Assembly (NCBI GenBank): GCA_050175155.1
Contig: JBFXJF010000004.1
Coordinates: 62,001 to 126,000 of the forward strand
Direction: 5' to 3'
From: JBFXJF01 sp050175155
GTDB lineage: Bacteria; Bacillota; Bacilli; Tepidibacillales; Tepidibacillaceae
Length of the DNA stretch: 64,000 nt
Within the stretch, counting starts at the first letter, position 1; every line of letters begins with the position of its first letter. Positions 33,442 through 42,330 of this stretch are shown piece by piece. The position numbers and the translations under genes were made by a program. The notes beneath the pieces were generated by a model that had not been told where the DNA came from, did no database searches, and worked only from the letters and a program-made list of their open reading frames with translations.

Positions 33442-34500
33442 TTATTCTACTTTTTTTACATAGCCTTCGTAGTATAGTTCGTATTTTATTAGTAGTTCTT
33501 GGATATTCCATAAATATTGTGAATTGGGATTTTTTTTGTGTGCATTGACTGCAGCAATTGCATAATTAATTTGATCTGACATGTTTTGAACTAAATCTTT
33601 TTCTACTGTTAAATTTTCTTCTTCTAATGCAGCTTTTAAAGTTTGGATATCAAGAAGAAATTCTTGGTGTGTTTTTTGAATTTCGTCGTAATTAATTTTG
33701 TATTGTGTATTAACTAAAGCTTGAATCGAATCCTCAGATAAAATACTAACTAGCTCTTGCCCCTTGTTAATAAAATTATAAAATATTGTAAATGTGCTAT
33801 CCTCCATATTAAATTCCCTTGAACTTATTATGTACTCTTTTGTATATAAATCCGCATCTTCAAAAACTAATAACTCCTTTAGTAAATTAGCCTGTTCTTT
33901 AGAATTAGATATCCCAACAAATACGTAATATGAATTATCTTGTTTAATAACAGCCGTTCTACCTAAATCCTTCTGTTTCTTCACAATAGCCTCTGCCCCT
34001 GAAATGTTGGAAAAAACACCAGCTTGAATTAAATATGTTCTTTGTTCATGTATAACCTGTCCTGCTATTGTTTGAATATTATCATTATAATTAACAATCT
34101 GAGAATTGTTAGATGGTACGATTATTAGTGGTTCCTGTTGATTATTACCAACAAATAGGTTGAGTACTATATAACCAAGAAGGACCCCTGTCACAATCGC
34201 TCCTATCCCAATTCCTATTGTCTTAACTACTCGAATATTAAAAAATGTGGTTTTCTTTTTTTTATGTTTATGCTTATTTATATAAAAATCATTACCTATA
34301 TTATCTTCTTGCTTATAATATCTATTATGTTGGGCTGTATTATTTTTAGGTATAATTATTTCTGGCTGATAACTATCTTCAAATTCACCATAAATTTTCT
34401 TATCTACAAAGATACTCTGTTTCTTTAATTTTGATATATCTACCTTTTTACGTCTATCAATAGGTTGCCATGCCCGAATGTTAATTTTCGGTCTATCCAT
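33442..34500 (-). CDS. SpoIIB-like SPOR-domain membrane protein
   Basis: A 352-residue protein with a long, basic cytoplasmic N-terminus (KHKHKKKKT near 80), one membrane helix (about 97-117) and an extracytoplasmic SPOR domain (about 150-220: TYLIQAGVFSNISGAEAIVKK, then YYVFVGISNSKEQANLL), followed by a helical tail. SPOR domains bind denuded septal peptidoglycan. Bacillus SpoIIB has this topology and lies between comC and maf; this gene lies between the pilus genes and maf. A role in engulfment is inferred; sequence similarity outside the SPOR domain is not evident to me. The start is ATG 34500 after GGGGTGGG. Confidence 0.75.
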   Translation of the reverse strand: MDRPKINIRAWQPIDRRKKVDISKLKKQSIFVDKKIYGEFEDSYQPEIIIPKNNTAQHNRYYKQEDNIGNDFYINKHKHKKKKTTFFNIRVVKTIGIGIGAIVTGVLLGYIVLNLFVGNNQQEPLIIVPSNNSQIVNYNDNIQTIAGQVIHEQRTYLIQAGVFSNISGAEAIVKKQKDLGRTAVIKQDNSYYVFVGISNSKEQANLLKELLVFEDADLYTKEYIISSREFNMEDSTFTIFYNFINKGQELVSILSEDSIQALVNTQYKINYDEIQKTHQEFLLDIQTLKAALEEENLTVEKDLVQNMSDQINYAIAAVNAHKKNPNSQYLWNIQELLIKYELYYEGYVKKVE

Positions 34501-34578
34501 TAAACCCACCCCTTGTATTAAATCTCTTAATCTATACATATGTAATAAGGAGTTTAATAGAACCTAAACATTTATTTG

Positions 34579-35730
34579 TTAAAATTGCACATTCCAATCG
34601 GTTATAGCATATGAACCTGTCGATCCATCGCCACCACTACTTTGATCAATATTAACATCGTTAACATTAACAATATCTATATTCGGAGACGCCAAACCTC
34701 CAAGGTTAATATCATCAATATTATTTATTCTTATTTCATCCCTTGCGACGATATATGGAACAGAATAAATAGTAGAATCATTATTATAGAGATAATTTTC
34801 CGTTAAAATTAATCCATCAACTATAAAACCCATCTCTGTATTGTTAATAGTAAAATCCCCTTCTACAATTACATTACCCTTAATATGAATACTTCCTTGA
34901 GTATTATTGATTGACAATTTTTTAACATAAACAGTTCCCTCGACGACTATATCATAATCCCCGTTACCAATCGTAAGCTCATCAGCATAAACGTTACCAT
35001 TAAAAACAATTACCCCTGAGCCGTTATTAAAAATAATTTTATCTCGTTCTAAATCTCCCTCAAAAACCTGACTAGAATCTATCCTTTCCGTTCCACTTAA
35101 TATGTACGGAAAAGGATAGAGCTCATCAACCTGTGTTTTTAGATTATTATATTCATTAGTAAATTCAGCTGAGGTTAGAGGACTAATTTCGTTGCCATCT
35201 ATATTAAACGAATTGTAGTTATTAATATTGTAATCACCTGCAAAATCTCCCTTAATACTAATATCATGAAAATTATTAGCACTAAATGGATTAACGGTAA
35301 CAACAGAATTTTTATAAAATGTACTGCTTAATCCACCATAACCACTGCTAAAGTTGCCATTTACGATATAGATAACATCTCTGGTACCATAAAGTGTCAT
35401 ATAGTTAGCTGTAGATCTAACTGAAAAGTTATTACCGCTTGTTGTTATTTCTACATTATACCAATCTTCGGTTCCTCGAAGGATTGTATGGTCACTAATA
35501 GTTCCTGTTTGACTATAGGTTTCTTCAACGTAGGATAAACCTTCTTCTATTCCGCCTTTAGAACGCAAAGTTGCATCGAGCTTTCTTTCACCATAAACTG
35601 AATTTTCCGTAGAATAGTAACTATTAAACAGAAATGCTGAAGCGCTAATTGCAATAATCGTGACTAAGAAGAGTATAAGAATTAAAGTTGCACCTTCTTG
35701 AGATTTTAATATTTCTTTTACTTTATTCAT
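34579..35730 (-). CDS. PilX-like prepilin-type protein with bactofilin-like repeats
   Basis: A 383-residue protein with a class III leader (SQEG then ATLILILF) and hydrophobic helix (about 16-38), but without Glu at position 5 after cleavage, as is common in PilX types. The rest is Asn/Ile/Asp-rich with repeated strands such as IIFNNGSGVIVFNGNVYADELTIGNGD that suggest a beta-helix like polymer-forming (bactofilin) domains. Last gene of the pilus cluster. Probably a minor component or tip protein. I start at ATG 35730 after GGAGGG. Confidence 0.65.
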   Translation of the reverse strand: MNKVKEILKSQEGATLILILFLVTIIAISASAFLFNSYYSTENSVYGERKLDATLRSKGGIEEGLSYVEETYSQTGTISDHTILRGTEDWYNVEITTSGNNFSVRSTANYMTLYGTRDVIYIVNGNFSSGYGGLSSTFYKNSVVTVNPFSANNFHDISIKGDFAGDYNINNYNSFNIDGNEISPLTSAEFTNEYNNLKTQVDELYPFPYILSGTERIDSSQVFEGDLERDKIIFNNGSGVIVFNGNVYADELTIGNGDYDIVVEGTVYVKKLSINNTQGSIHIKGNVIVEGDFTINNTEMGFIVDGLILTENYLYNNDSTIYSVPYIVARDEIRINNIDDINLGGLASPNIDIVNVNDVNIDQSSGGDGSTGSYAITDWNVQF

Positions 35731-35746
35731 ACTTAACCCTCCATAA

Positions 35747-36223
35747 TTACCAAACAATTGGCTTTGCACTTGTTGTTAATGTATAAGGTTGATTTGTCTT
35801 TAGGTCGATACCCTCAATCATTCCTTCTATATAATAAGTCCCATCATCTAAGTATATTATGAATGATATTACGCTTTCGGCTAAGAGGTAGTTATCACCC
35901 TGTTTGGTAACAGATAATTCATTCCTATCTGTATCGTAAAGATAAATTACCACTTCCGAAGGTTTTGTAATATTTAATGATAGTGTTTGCTCTATACCAT
36001 TAGAAGGTGTGCAGACAATACTTTCAGCTGCTTCAATATCCATAACAACCTGTTCAAATGCAAAACGCAATCGTTCCTGATCAAGCGTTTGCTTTGGAGT
36101 ATTACTAGTACTATTAAACCAGATTAATTGTGAACTTGTAATTACTAATAAGATTAAAGAAATTAAAGAAAGAACAGCTAATAATTCAATTAAAGTTGCT
36201 CCGCTTTTATCTTTAATAATCAT
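35747..36223 (-). CDS. Prepilin-type protein (PilW-like minor pilin)
   Basis: A 158-residue protein with leader MIIKDKSG and mature N-terminus ATLIELLAVLSLISLILL containing Glu5, the class III prepilin signature cut by PilD. The rest is a small beta-rich head. It overlaps the previous minor pilin gene by four bases. The position among three consecutive minor pilin genes suggests PilV/PilW/PilX-type priming proteins. Confidence 0.8.
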   Translation of the reverse strand: MIIKDKSGATLIELLAVLSLISLILLVITSSQLIWFNSTSNTPKQTLDQERLRFAFEQVVMDIEAAESIVCTPSNGIEQTLSLNITKPSEVVIYLYDTDRNELSVTKQGDNYLLAESVISFIIYLDDGTYYIEGMIEGIDLKTNQPYTLTTSAKPIVW

Positions 36224-36591
36224 GGTTTCCTCACCACTGTTTTTAATTCCACCGCTGGAAAACTACTATTAATTTTTTTAACAGTAACATTAATCTCTTT
36301 TAAATTATTATTCTCTGAAAAATCTATTATTTCAACATCAATATCATAATCGGAATATTCCGGTCGACTTGGATTATAAGTATATTGACCAGATCTAACT
36401 AGCAATTTTATTTCTTCAACTACCTCTTGTCCAATGTTAGCTGATTGATTTCTTTCTCCGTCTTCTAAGGAATAATTAAATAAGGAAAAAGTAAGAGAAA
36501 GCATAGGACCAATAATCAACATAAGAATCACAACACTAGCCAGTAACTCTATCAAAGTTAATCCCCGTTGATTAAATAGTTTATTTTTCAC
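36220..36591 (-). CDS. Prepilin-type protein (PilV-like minor pilin)
   Basis: A 123-residue protein with leader MKNKLFNQRG and mature N-terminus LTLIELLASVVILML, again with Glu5. The head is short and includes GQEVVEEIKLLVRSGQY, a common feature of PilV-type minor pilins. It starts 33 bases after the PilO-like gene and overlaps the next minor pilin gene by four bases. Confidence 0.8.
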   Translation of the reverse strand: MKNKLFNQRGLTLIELLASVVILMLIIGPMLSLTFSLFNYSLEDGERNQSANIGQEVVEEIKLLVRSGQYTYNPSRPEYSDYDIDVEIIDFSENNNLKEINVTVKKINSSFPAVELKTVVRKP

Positions 36592-36624
36592 TAACCCATC
36601 CTCCTACCTTTAGATCATATTTAA

Positions 36625-37227
36625 CTAACGTATCGGATTAACCCTATAATCAGGCTTATAAGTTGCTATAGATGGTAACTCTAGAAATAAATCGTTATCA
36701 TTTGGATAGTAATATGCATCATAATTAAGATAGATGTTAACCGAAGTTTCCCCTGTACTTTCCCATTGCCACTTTGTTAAATTAAAGAGTCTCTCAGCGG
36801 AATTAATATCATTTAGAAATGATCTAATATCAACATAATCGCCATTTAAGAACATATTAACCGATACAGTTTTAACAGTAGCTAAGGTAGCTTCATCATT
36901 AGAATCTTGAACTTGATTATCTATTTCAATATGCTTAATATTTACGTTGTTTTTTTTCGCTGTCTGAAAAAATATCTGCATAATATTAGGTATGCCAATT
37001 TCTTTAGGAATATAAGTATAATAATTAGTTCCATCAATATCTTTCTTTAGTTCCTGTTGTTCACTTAATTCTTCTTTTATTAAATCAACATATGCTTGTT
37101 CAGTTATAATACTCTCATTTATCTCTGTAAATTGTTTATTAAAAGTATAATCATAAAATAGATAACAACCGCCTAAGAATAAGAAAAATATAATCAATAA
37201 ATAGAGGGCCTTCTTCCACTCATTCAT
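36625..37227 (-). CDS. PilO-like type IV pilus alignment protein
   Basis: A 200-residue protein with one N-terminal membrane helix (about 7-27), a short coiled coil (about 35-60) and a ferredoxin-like C-terminal domain (KNNVNIKHIEIDNQ, then SVNMFLNGDYVDIRSFLNDI). PilO and PilN form the periplasmic/outer bridge between PilM and the pilus. It overlaps the PilN-like gene by eight bases. Assigned by topology and gene order. Confidence 0.8.
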   Translation of the reverse strand: MNEWKKALYLLIIFFLFLGGCYLFYDYTFNKQFTEINESIITEQAYVDLIKEELSEQQELKKDIDGTNYYTYIPKEIGIPNIMQIFFQTAKKNNVNIKHIEIDNQVQDSNDEATLATVKTVSVNMFLNGDYVDIRSFLNDINSAERLFNLTKWQWESTGETSVNIYLNYDAYYYPNDNDLFLELPSIATYKPDYRVNPIR

Positions 37228-37768
37228 TTAAGTCCCCTCCTTCTAACAAGGTTTGGGTCCTTATTTTTAGCTCTATTTCTAGCAAATATCTATCCGTTTG
37301 CGTCTGGGATTGGGCAGAATTAATCTCCTCTATCCAATCAATAGTTTGTAACCATTGAATATATTGAGCGCCTATATCAATGGATGCGAACTCAGAATTT
37401 ATCATTATGCTATCTGCACCATTATAAATTAGCTTTGTTATTTTAGCATCACTTGGCAGCTTAGATGCTAATTCATCAAGGACTATTACCCAATCTATAT
37501 TCTTGTTCTTTAATAAGTTAAGTTCGGTAAAATAGTCTTTAAACAGTTGTGACTCTTTTTTACTTATTAACAATTGTTCTTCATAATAATTGTGCTCATT
37601 CTCTATTGCCTGAAGTTGTTCCTCTTGTGTATTAATAATATTATTATTTTCCCAAGCCTGCCAACCAACAAGTACGCTTGGAGTAAAAACAAAAAAAGCT
37701 ACAATTAAAGAAATAGGAAATTTATATCGTTTCGTATTTGGGATTTTAGGTAAAAGATTAATTTCCAT
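37220..37768 (-). CDS. PilN-like type IV pilus assembly protein
   Basis: A 182-residue protein whose start MEINLLP carries the conserved INLLP motif by which PilN binds PilM. A membrane helix follows (about 18-36), then a coiled coil (36-70), and a ferredoxin-like domain. It lies four bases after the PilM-like gene and overlaps the PilO-like gene. Confidence 0.88.
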   Translation of the reverse strand: MEINLLPKIPNTKRYKFPISLIVAFFVFTPSVLVGWQAWENNNIINTQEEQLQAIENEHNYYEEQLLISKKESQLFKDYFTELNLLKNKNIDWVIVLDELASKLPSDAKITKLIYNGADSIMINSEFASIDIGAQYIQWLQTIDWIEEINSAQSQTQTDRYLLEIELKIRTQTLLEGGDLNE

Positions 37769-37772
37769 CCTA

Positions 37773-38729
37773 CTAATTCACCTCTCTAAAAAAAGCTCCA
37801 ATGCCTAACTCATAACCTTTAAATTGCTTCACTTTTCTAGGCAAGGTTTTGTCAAGACTGCCTAGAACTGTAACCTCTAAGCTAATCCTTGATCTTAAAA
37901 TTTCTCTAAAGGTATCGTTAATTTCTCTTTCTGATGACAATACAACTCCCGTAATCTGTCTCTCTCGTTTGTTCAACGTATAATTAAAGTAATTCTTTGC
38001 CCTCTCTATTTCAGAAGCTAAATCGACAGCAAATTCCTTATCATTAAACCCAACCCCTTCTTCATTAAGATAGTTTTGTAAAGCATTGGGAATATGCCTA
38101 GTAAAATAAAGAATATCGTTATCAATAATATGCAAATCTATCCCATTATTCGTAATATAACAAAATAGTTTAGTCTCTTGCTTTAAGCTTGGAAAGAAAA
38201 CTTTTGCATAACGGTAATAACTTAAAGCTGGAATATCAACCGATTTAAGTTTGAATTTATAATCACTTAGTACTTCCAATATGTTATTTATTATTATACC
38301 AGGTGTTGCAACAATAATATTTTGCCTTAAAGTCTCCCCTTGATCATTGACAAATGGTTCTTCTGAATCTATTTTAACTATGTCAAATACGGGTTCTACA
38401 AAGGGAAAGTGAATAGTGTTGCCAATTTCGTTTTCGATTATTTTTTTAAGCTGTTCTATCGGTAAATCTGGCATAGCTTGTTGACGAAGAATAACAAGGG
38501 AGGTTGGTATTATTACATGAACTATTTTTGTTTTAAATATTTTTTTATCAACAACCTCTTTAAACAGGTTGTTCCATTCATTTTTATCTAATATACCATC
38601 CTGTATTAATTTACTATTATTTATTACAAAGGTATTATAAACAGTTTTAATACTGTTACCCTTGACTTTGGCTTCAACAAAACGAACTGAGTAATTATCA
38701 AATACGATTGCTAATTGTCTTTTTCTCAT
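37773..38729 (-). CDS. PilM-like actin-fold pilus assembly protein
   Basis: A 318-residue cytoplasmic protein of the actin-like ATPase fold that joins the PilB motor to PilN. It starts RKRQLAIVFDNYSVRFVEAK, and the region VIIPTSLVILRQQAMPDLPIEQLKKIIENEI is typical of PilM. It sits directly after pilD and before the gene with the INLLP motif. Confidence 0.85.
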   Translation of the reverse strand: MRKRQLAIVFDNYSVRFVEAKVKGNSIKTVYNTFVINNSKLIQDGILDKNEWNNLFKEVVDKKIFKTKIVHVIIPTSLVILRQQAMPDLPIEQLKKIIENEIGNTIHFPFVEPVFDIVKIDSEEPFVNDQGETLRQNIIVATPGIIINNILEVLSDYKFKLKSVDIPALSYYRYAKVFFPSLKQETKLFCYITNNGIDLHIIDNDILYFTRHIPNALQNYLNEEGVGFNDKEFAVDLASEIERAKNYFNYTLNKRERQITGVVLSSEREINDTFREILRSRISLEVTVLGSLDKTLPRKVKQFKGYELGIGAFFREVN

Positions 38730-38738
38730 CTAATAAAT

Positions 38739-39500
38739 TCACCCGCCTATAATTATACTAAAATACCAATGCCATATCTCATTTCCAAACAGATAAGCTG
38801 CCATGGTACCAATAATTATAGCCGGACCAAATGGAACCATTTGTTTGCGCTTCACAAAACCCAATAAAATTAATATCCCGCCGACTACCGTTCCAACAAG
38901 AGTTGCCAAGAATATTGCCAGCAAAGTATTTTGCCATCCTAATACTAATCCAATTAGGAAAAATAATTTTATATCTCCCCCACCTATTCCGCCGCGACTT
39001 AAGATTGCTATTAATAAAAGTAACCCTCCACCAAGAAAGGCACCAATAATATAATCCCAAAAGCCTAGCGGATGAATAAATACTCGTAAAAGTAGAAAGA
39101 AAAACATACCTGGATATGTTATCTTATCAGGGATAATTTTATATTTTAAATCGCTTATTGCAACTACAACTAATAACATAGCAAAAGAATAAGCGATGAT
39201 AAGTTCGAATGAAAAACCTATAAAAATAGGTATTAATATAAAGAATAATAGCGTTAATAATTCTCCAAAAAGATAGATAGATGAAATTCTCTCATCACAA
39301 TGTTTGCATTTACCTCGACGTATTATATAACCAAACACAGGTAACAAATCGATTGCGTTTAACTGATGCCCACAATTAGGACAATGCGAAGGAGGCAAAA
39401 CAATAGATTGATTATTAGGCACTCGTAATGCTACGACATTTAAAAAAGAACCTATAAACAAGGCTAAAATAATATATAAAATCCAATAAAATATTTCCAT
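38739..39500 (-). CDS. pilD: Prepilin peptidase (leader peptidase/N-methyltransferase)
   Basis: Integral membrane aspartyl protease that cleaves and N-methylates the prepilins of this operon. The 253-residue protein has the cysteine pairs CPNC and CKHC at 40-43 and 65-68, the first catalytic Asp in SDLKYKIIPD, and the second in GGGDIKL, with about seven helices. The Bacillus equivalent, comC, lies at the corresponding place between folC and spoIIB. Confidence 0.97.
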   Translation of the reverse strand: MEIFYWILYIILALFIGSFLNVVALRVPNNQSIVLPPSHCPNCGHQLNAIDLLPVFGYIIRRGKCKHCDERISSIYLFGELLTLLFFILIPIFIGFSFELIIAYSFAMLLVVVAISDLKYKIIPDKITYPGMFFFLLLRVFIHPLGFWDYIIGAFLGGGLLLLIAILSRGGIGGGDIKLFFLIGLVLGWQNTLLAIFLATLVGTVVGGILILLGFVKRKQMVPFGPAIIIGTMAAYLFGNEIWHWYFSIIIGG

Positions 39501-39524
39501 TTTTTTACCTCAATTTGGTATATT

Positions 39525-39561
39525 AGTAGAATGCTATTTTTAAGAATAACAGCATTCTACT
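39525..39561. promoter_or_regulatory. Intercistronic stem-loop between pilA and pilD
   Basis: Arms AGTAGAATGCT (39525-39535) and AGCATTCTACT (39551-39561) form a perfect 11-bp stem with further possible pairing inside. No T-run follows, so it is not a clean terminator. It probably shields the 3' end of the pilA message and raises pilin levels relative to downstream genes. Confidence 0.6.
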
Positions 39562-39579
39562 AGATTAGTGTAATTAATA

Positions 39580-39996
39580 TTAAGGTGTAGTAATAGCTAT
39601 TCCATAAACATGATCTCCTGTTGCACACTGTGTTCCGTCACTATCAATAAGAACCCAAGCAGTAGCTGGATTTGTACTTGCACTAGTATTAGGGAAATCT
39701 GCTCTAATATATGGTCCAGGAGATGTATTAGTACTTAATAATGTGATTAAAGCGGTTGCACTGGAAGTAGTTGCAAAAGTTGGATAAGCCCCTGTCATTA
39801 GTGCATAACGCTCGATAGCATCATTCATAATCGCAACATTAGCCTCATCAGCTGCTACTTCAGCTCCTTGAATCTGATTGAATACAACTGGAATACCAAC
39901 TGCTGCGATAATTCCTAAAATTAGTATAACTGCTATTAACTCTATTAAAGTGACACCACGTTGATTAAATAATCTTTTCTTTATTACATTTTGCAT
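39580..39996 (-). CDS. pilA: Major type IV prepilin
   Basis: A 138-residue prepilin: leader MQNVIKKRLFNQRG, then mature VTLIELIAVILILGIIAAVG with Glu5, and a small head of about 95 residues rich in Ala, Ser and Thr with one cysteine (TQCATGD), so no internal disulfide. It is placed between pilC and pilD and flanked by a stem-loop, as expected for the most abundant subunit. I start at ATG 39996 after GGGAGGTGAT; the GTG at 40005 is part of that site. Confidence 0.88.
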   Translation of the reverse strand: MQNVIKKRLFNQRGVTLIELIAVILILGIIAAVGIPVVFNQIQGAEVAADEANVAIMNDAIERYALMTGAYPTFATTSSATALITLLSTNTSPGPYIRADFPNTSASTNPATAWVLIDSDGTQCATGDHVYGIAITTP

Positions 39997-40052
39997 TTGT
40001 ATCACCTCCCTACGTAGTTTAATAGTAACGCTTGTCCATTTACAGATTAAAT

Positions 40053-41261
40053 CTACTGACCTATTAAATCATATAATCCAAACATCGGCATTAATACTGC
40101 CAATACGATTACTCCAACAATTGCTGTTAAAAATACGATCATTAAAGGTTCAATTAATTGCTTCAATTGATCGGTCATACTTTCAACATCTGACTCATAG
40201 AAATCTGCTACCTTATCTAGCATTTCCTCTAATGATCCTGTTTCTTCACCAATAGCCATCATATGAATTAATAACGGTGGGAATATCTTATTACTTTCTA
40301 ATGGCTTGTGTAAAGGCTTTCCTTGACTCAAGCTATCTCTCGACTCTCTAATCGGTCTTGCAAACGCCTCATTATCAACAATGTTGCTAACCATCAGCAA
40401 TGAATCAAGAATAGGTACTGCGCTTACAAGTAATAAGCTTAGAGTCCTAGAAAATCTTGCAATCGCAGATTTCTGTAAAAGTTTCCCAAATATCGGCATC
40501 TTTAACTTAAGATAGTCAAGATGGTACTTCGTATGAGTATTATTATTTAAAAAATTATACAGAAAAATAATAACTAAGAATAAAACTAGTAAAACAATCC
40601 AATAGTTTAGAACAAAATGACTTGCAAACAAAACTATCCTTGTTGGTAGTGGTAATTCGGCATCAAATGTAGCATATAAATCGACAAAGCTAGGTACTAC
40701 CTTAATCAAGAGAAAAATAGTAACTGCGACAGCTAAAACCATAACGACTATTGGATAAGTTAATGCAGACTTAATCTTTTTCCTTGTGATATTTTCTTTC
40801 TCAAGGTATACGGCTGCACTATTCAAGGTGTTGTCTAAATTTCCCGATAGTTCCCCAGCCTTTACCATATTAATGAATAACACCGGAAAAACCTTCGGAT
40901 ATAAACTAAAGGCATCAGAAAGACTTGCGCCACCACGAATCTCTTTTTCTATATCAATTAATATCTGAGAAAATTTTTTGTTTTCTGACTGCTTACTTAA
41001 AATGTTTATAGAATCAAGAATCGTAACTCCCGCTTTTATTAATGTTGCCAATTGCCTTGTAAATACGAGTAAATCTCCTGATTTAACTGGGCTAAAAATC
41101 TGTATATCTTTATAAAGAATACCTTTTTTTATCTCTTTAATCTCTAATGTGTAAATTCCTTTTTGTTTTAATTGTTTAATTACTTCTTCTTTGCTGCTAC
41201 CTTCAATAGTCCCTTTAGTATTTTTCCCTTTATTATCAACACCTGAATATTGATAGACCAA
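40053..41261 (-). CDS. pilC: Type IV pilus inner membrane platform protein PilC
   Basis: Polytopic platform that couples the PilB and PilT motors to pilin insertion. The 402-residue protein has two T2SSF domains (about 70-190 and 270-395), each with the GGASLSDAFS/PVLFINMVKAGELSG and LSQGKPLHKPLES/PLLIHMMAIGEETGSLEEML pattern, and three membrane helices. It starts MVYQYSGVDNKGKNTKG, typical of the family. Confidence 0.96.
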   Translation of the reverse strand: MVYQYSGVDNKGKNTKGTIEGSSKEEVIKQLKQKGIYTLEIKEIKKGILYKDIQIFSPVKSGDLLVFTRQLATLIKAGVTILDSINILSKQSENKKFSQILIDIEKEIRGGASLSDAFSLYPKVFPVLFINMVKAGELSGNLDNTLNSAAVYLEKENITRKKIKSALTYPIVVMVLAVAVTIFLLIKVVPSFVDLYATFDAELPLPTRIVLFASHFVLNYWIVLLVLFLVIIFLYNFLNNNTHTKYHLDYLKLKMPIFGKLLQKSAIARFSRTLSLLLVSAVPILDSLLMVSNIVDNEAFARPIRESRDSLSQGKPLHKPLESNKIFPPLLIHMMAIGEETGSLEEMLDKVADFYESDVESMTDQLKQLIEPLMIVFLTAIVGVIVLAVLMPMFGLYDLIGQ

Positions 41262-41271
41262 TTAAATTCAC

Positions 41272-42330
41272 CTACGCCCTATCCCAATTTACTACCATTT
41301 GTTTAGCGGTCTGTTCATCTATTTTTTGTAAATTAACTAAATTCTTCAATGCTGCTTCCATCGTTTGCATGCCAAATGACTTTCCAGTTTGCATCAACGT
41401 TTTGATTTGATGAGTTTTCTCTGTGCGAATAAGATTAGCGATAGCAGGTGTATTTATCAAAATCTCCATTGCTACCACTCTACCATCTCGATTAATTGTT
41501 GGTATAAGTCTCTGGGCTACAATGCCAACTAAAACATTAGAAAGCTGTAATCTAATCTGAGATTGTTGGTAAACTGGGAAAACATCAATTATTCTATCTA
41601 TTGTATTAGCTGCATCTGTAGTGTGTAAAGTACCAAATACTAGATGACCAGTCTCTGCAGCAGTAATAGCTGTCGATATTGTTTCTAAATCACGCATTTC
41701 ACCAACTAATATTACATCCGGGTCTTGTCTAAGTGTTGATCTTAACGCAGTTGCAAAGCTGCTAGAATCAACCCCTATCTCTCTTTGATTTATCAAAGAT
41801 TTACCATGCTTATGAAGGTACTCAATCGGATCCTCTAGGGTTATAATGTGTTTATTTTCTGTTTGATTTATTAGTCCTATCATAGCAGCTAATGTTGTTG
41901 ATTTTCCGCTTCCAGTTGGACCGGTCACCAACACAAGTCCTTGTGGTTTTTCAACAAAGGTTTTTAAGATTGGGTCAGCCCCTAGTTGATCAAGGTCAGG
42001 AATAGTTCTTGGGATCATTCTTATAGCTAAACTGGCAGTACTCCTTTGTTTGTAAATATTAATTCTAAATCTAGATACCTTTTCAATTCCATAAGAAAAA
42101 TCCAGATCTCCCTTTTCTAAAAACTCGGCTAATTGATGATCCGTTACTAAATCTTTTATAAAAGAATCAGTATCTGAAGTCTCTAGTATGTTTTCACCAA
42201 AAAATACTAATCCCCCATTAATTCTAAATGTCGGTTTAGCACCTACTGTTAAGTGAAGATCAGAAGCATTTCTATTATACGCTTCTACCATAAGCTCCTT
42301 AATACTATACAACCCATTCACCTCATTCAT
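41272..42330 (-). CDS. pilT: Type IV pilus retraction ATPase PilT
   Basis: Hexameric ATPase that disassembles pili and powers twitching. The 352-residue protein has Walker A GPTGSGKSTTLAAM, the Asp box TLEDPIEY, Walker B DPDVILVGEMRDLETI, the His box GHLVFGTLHTTDA and the C-terminal AIRMIPRTIP/AIANLIRTEKTHQI elements of PilT. Its presence beside pilB indicates retractable pili. It overlaps the pilB end by eight bases. Confidence 0.97.
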   Translation of the reverse strand: MNEVNGLYSIKELMVEAYNRNASDLHLTVGAKPTFRINGGLVFFGENILETSDTDSFIKDLVTDHQLAEFLEKGDLDFSYGIEKVSRFRINIYKQRSTASLAIRMIPRTIPDLDQLGADPILKTFVEKPQGLVLVTGPTGSGKSTTLAAMIGLINQTENKHIITLEDPIEYLHKHGKSLINQREIGVDSSSFATALRSTLRQDPDVILVGEMRDLETISTAITAAETGHLVFGTLHTTDAANTIDRIIDVFPVYQQSQIRLQLSNVLVGIVAQRLIPTINRDGRVVAMEILINTPAIANLIRTEKTHQIKTLMQTGKSFGMQTMEAALKNLVNLQKIDEQTAKQMVVNWDRA

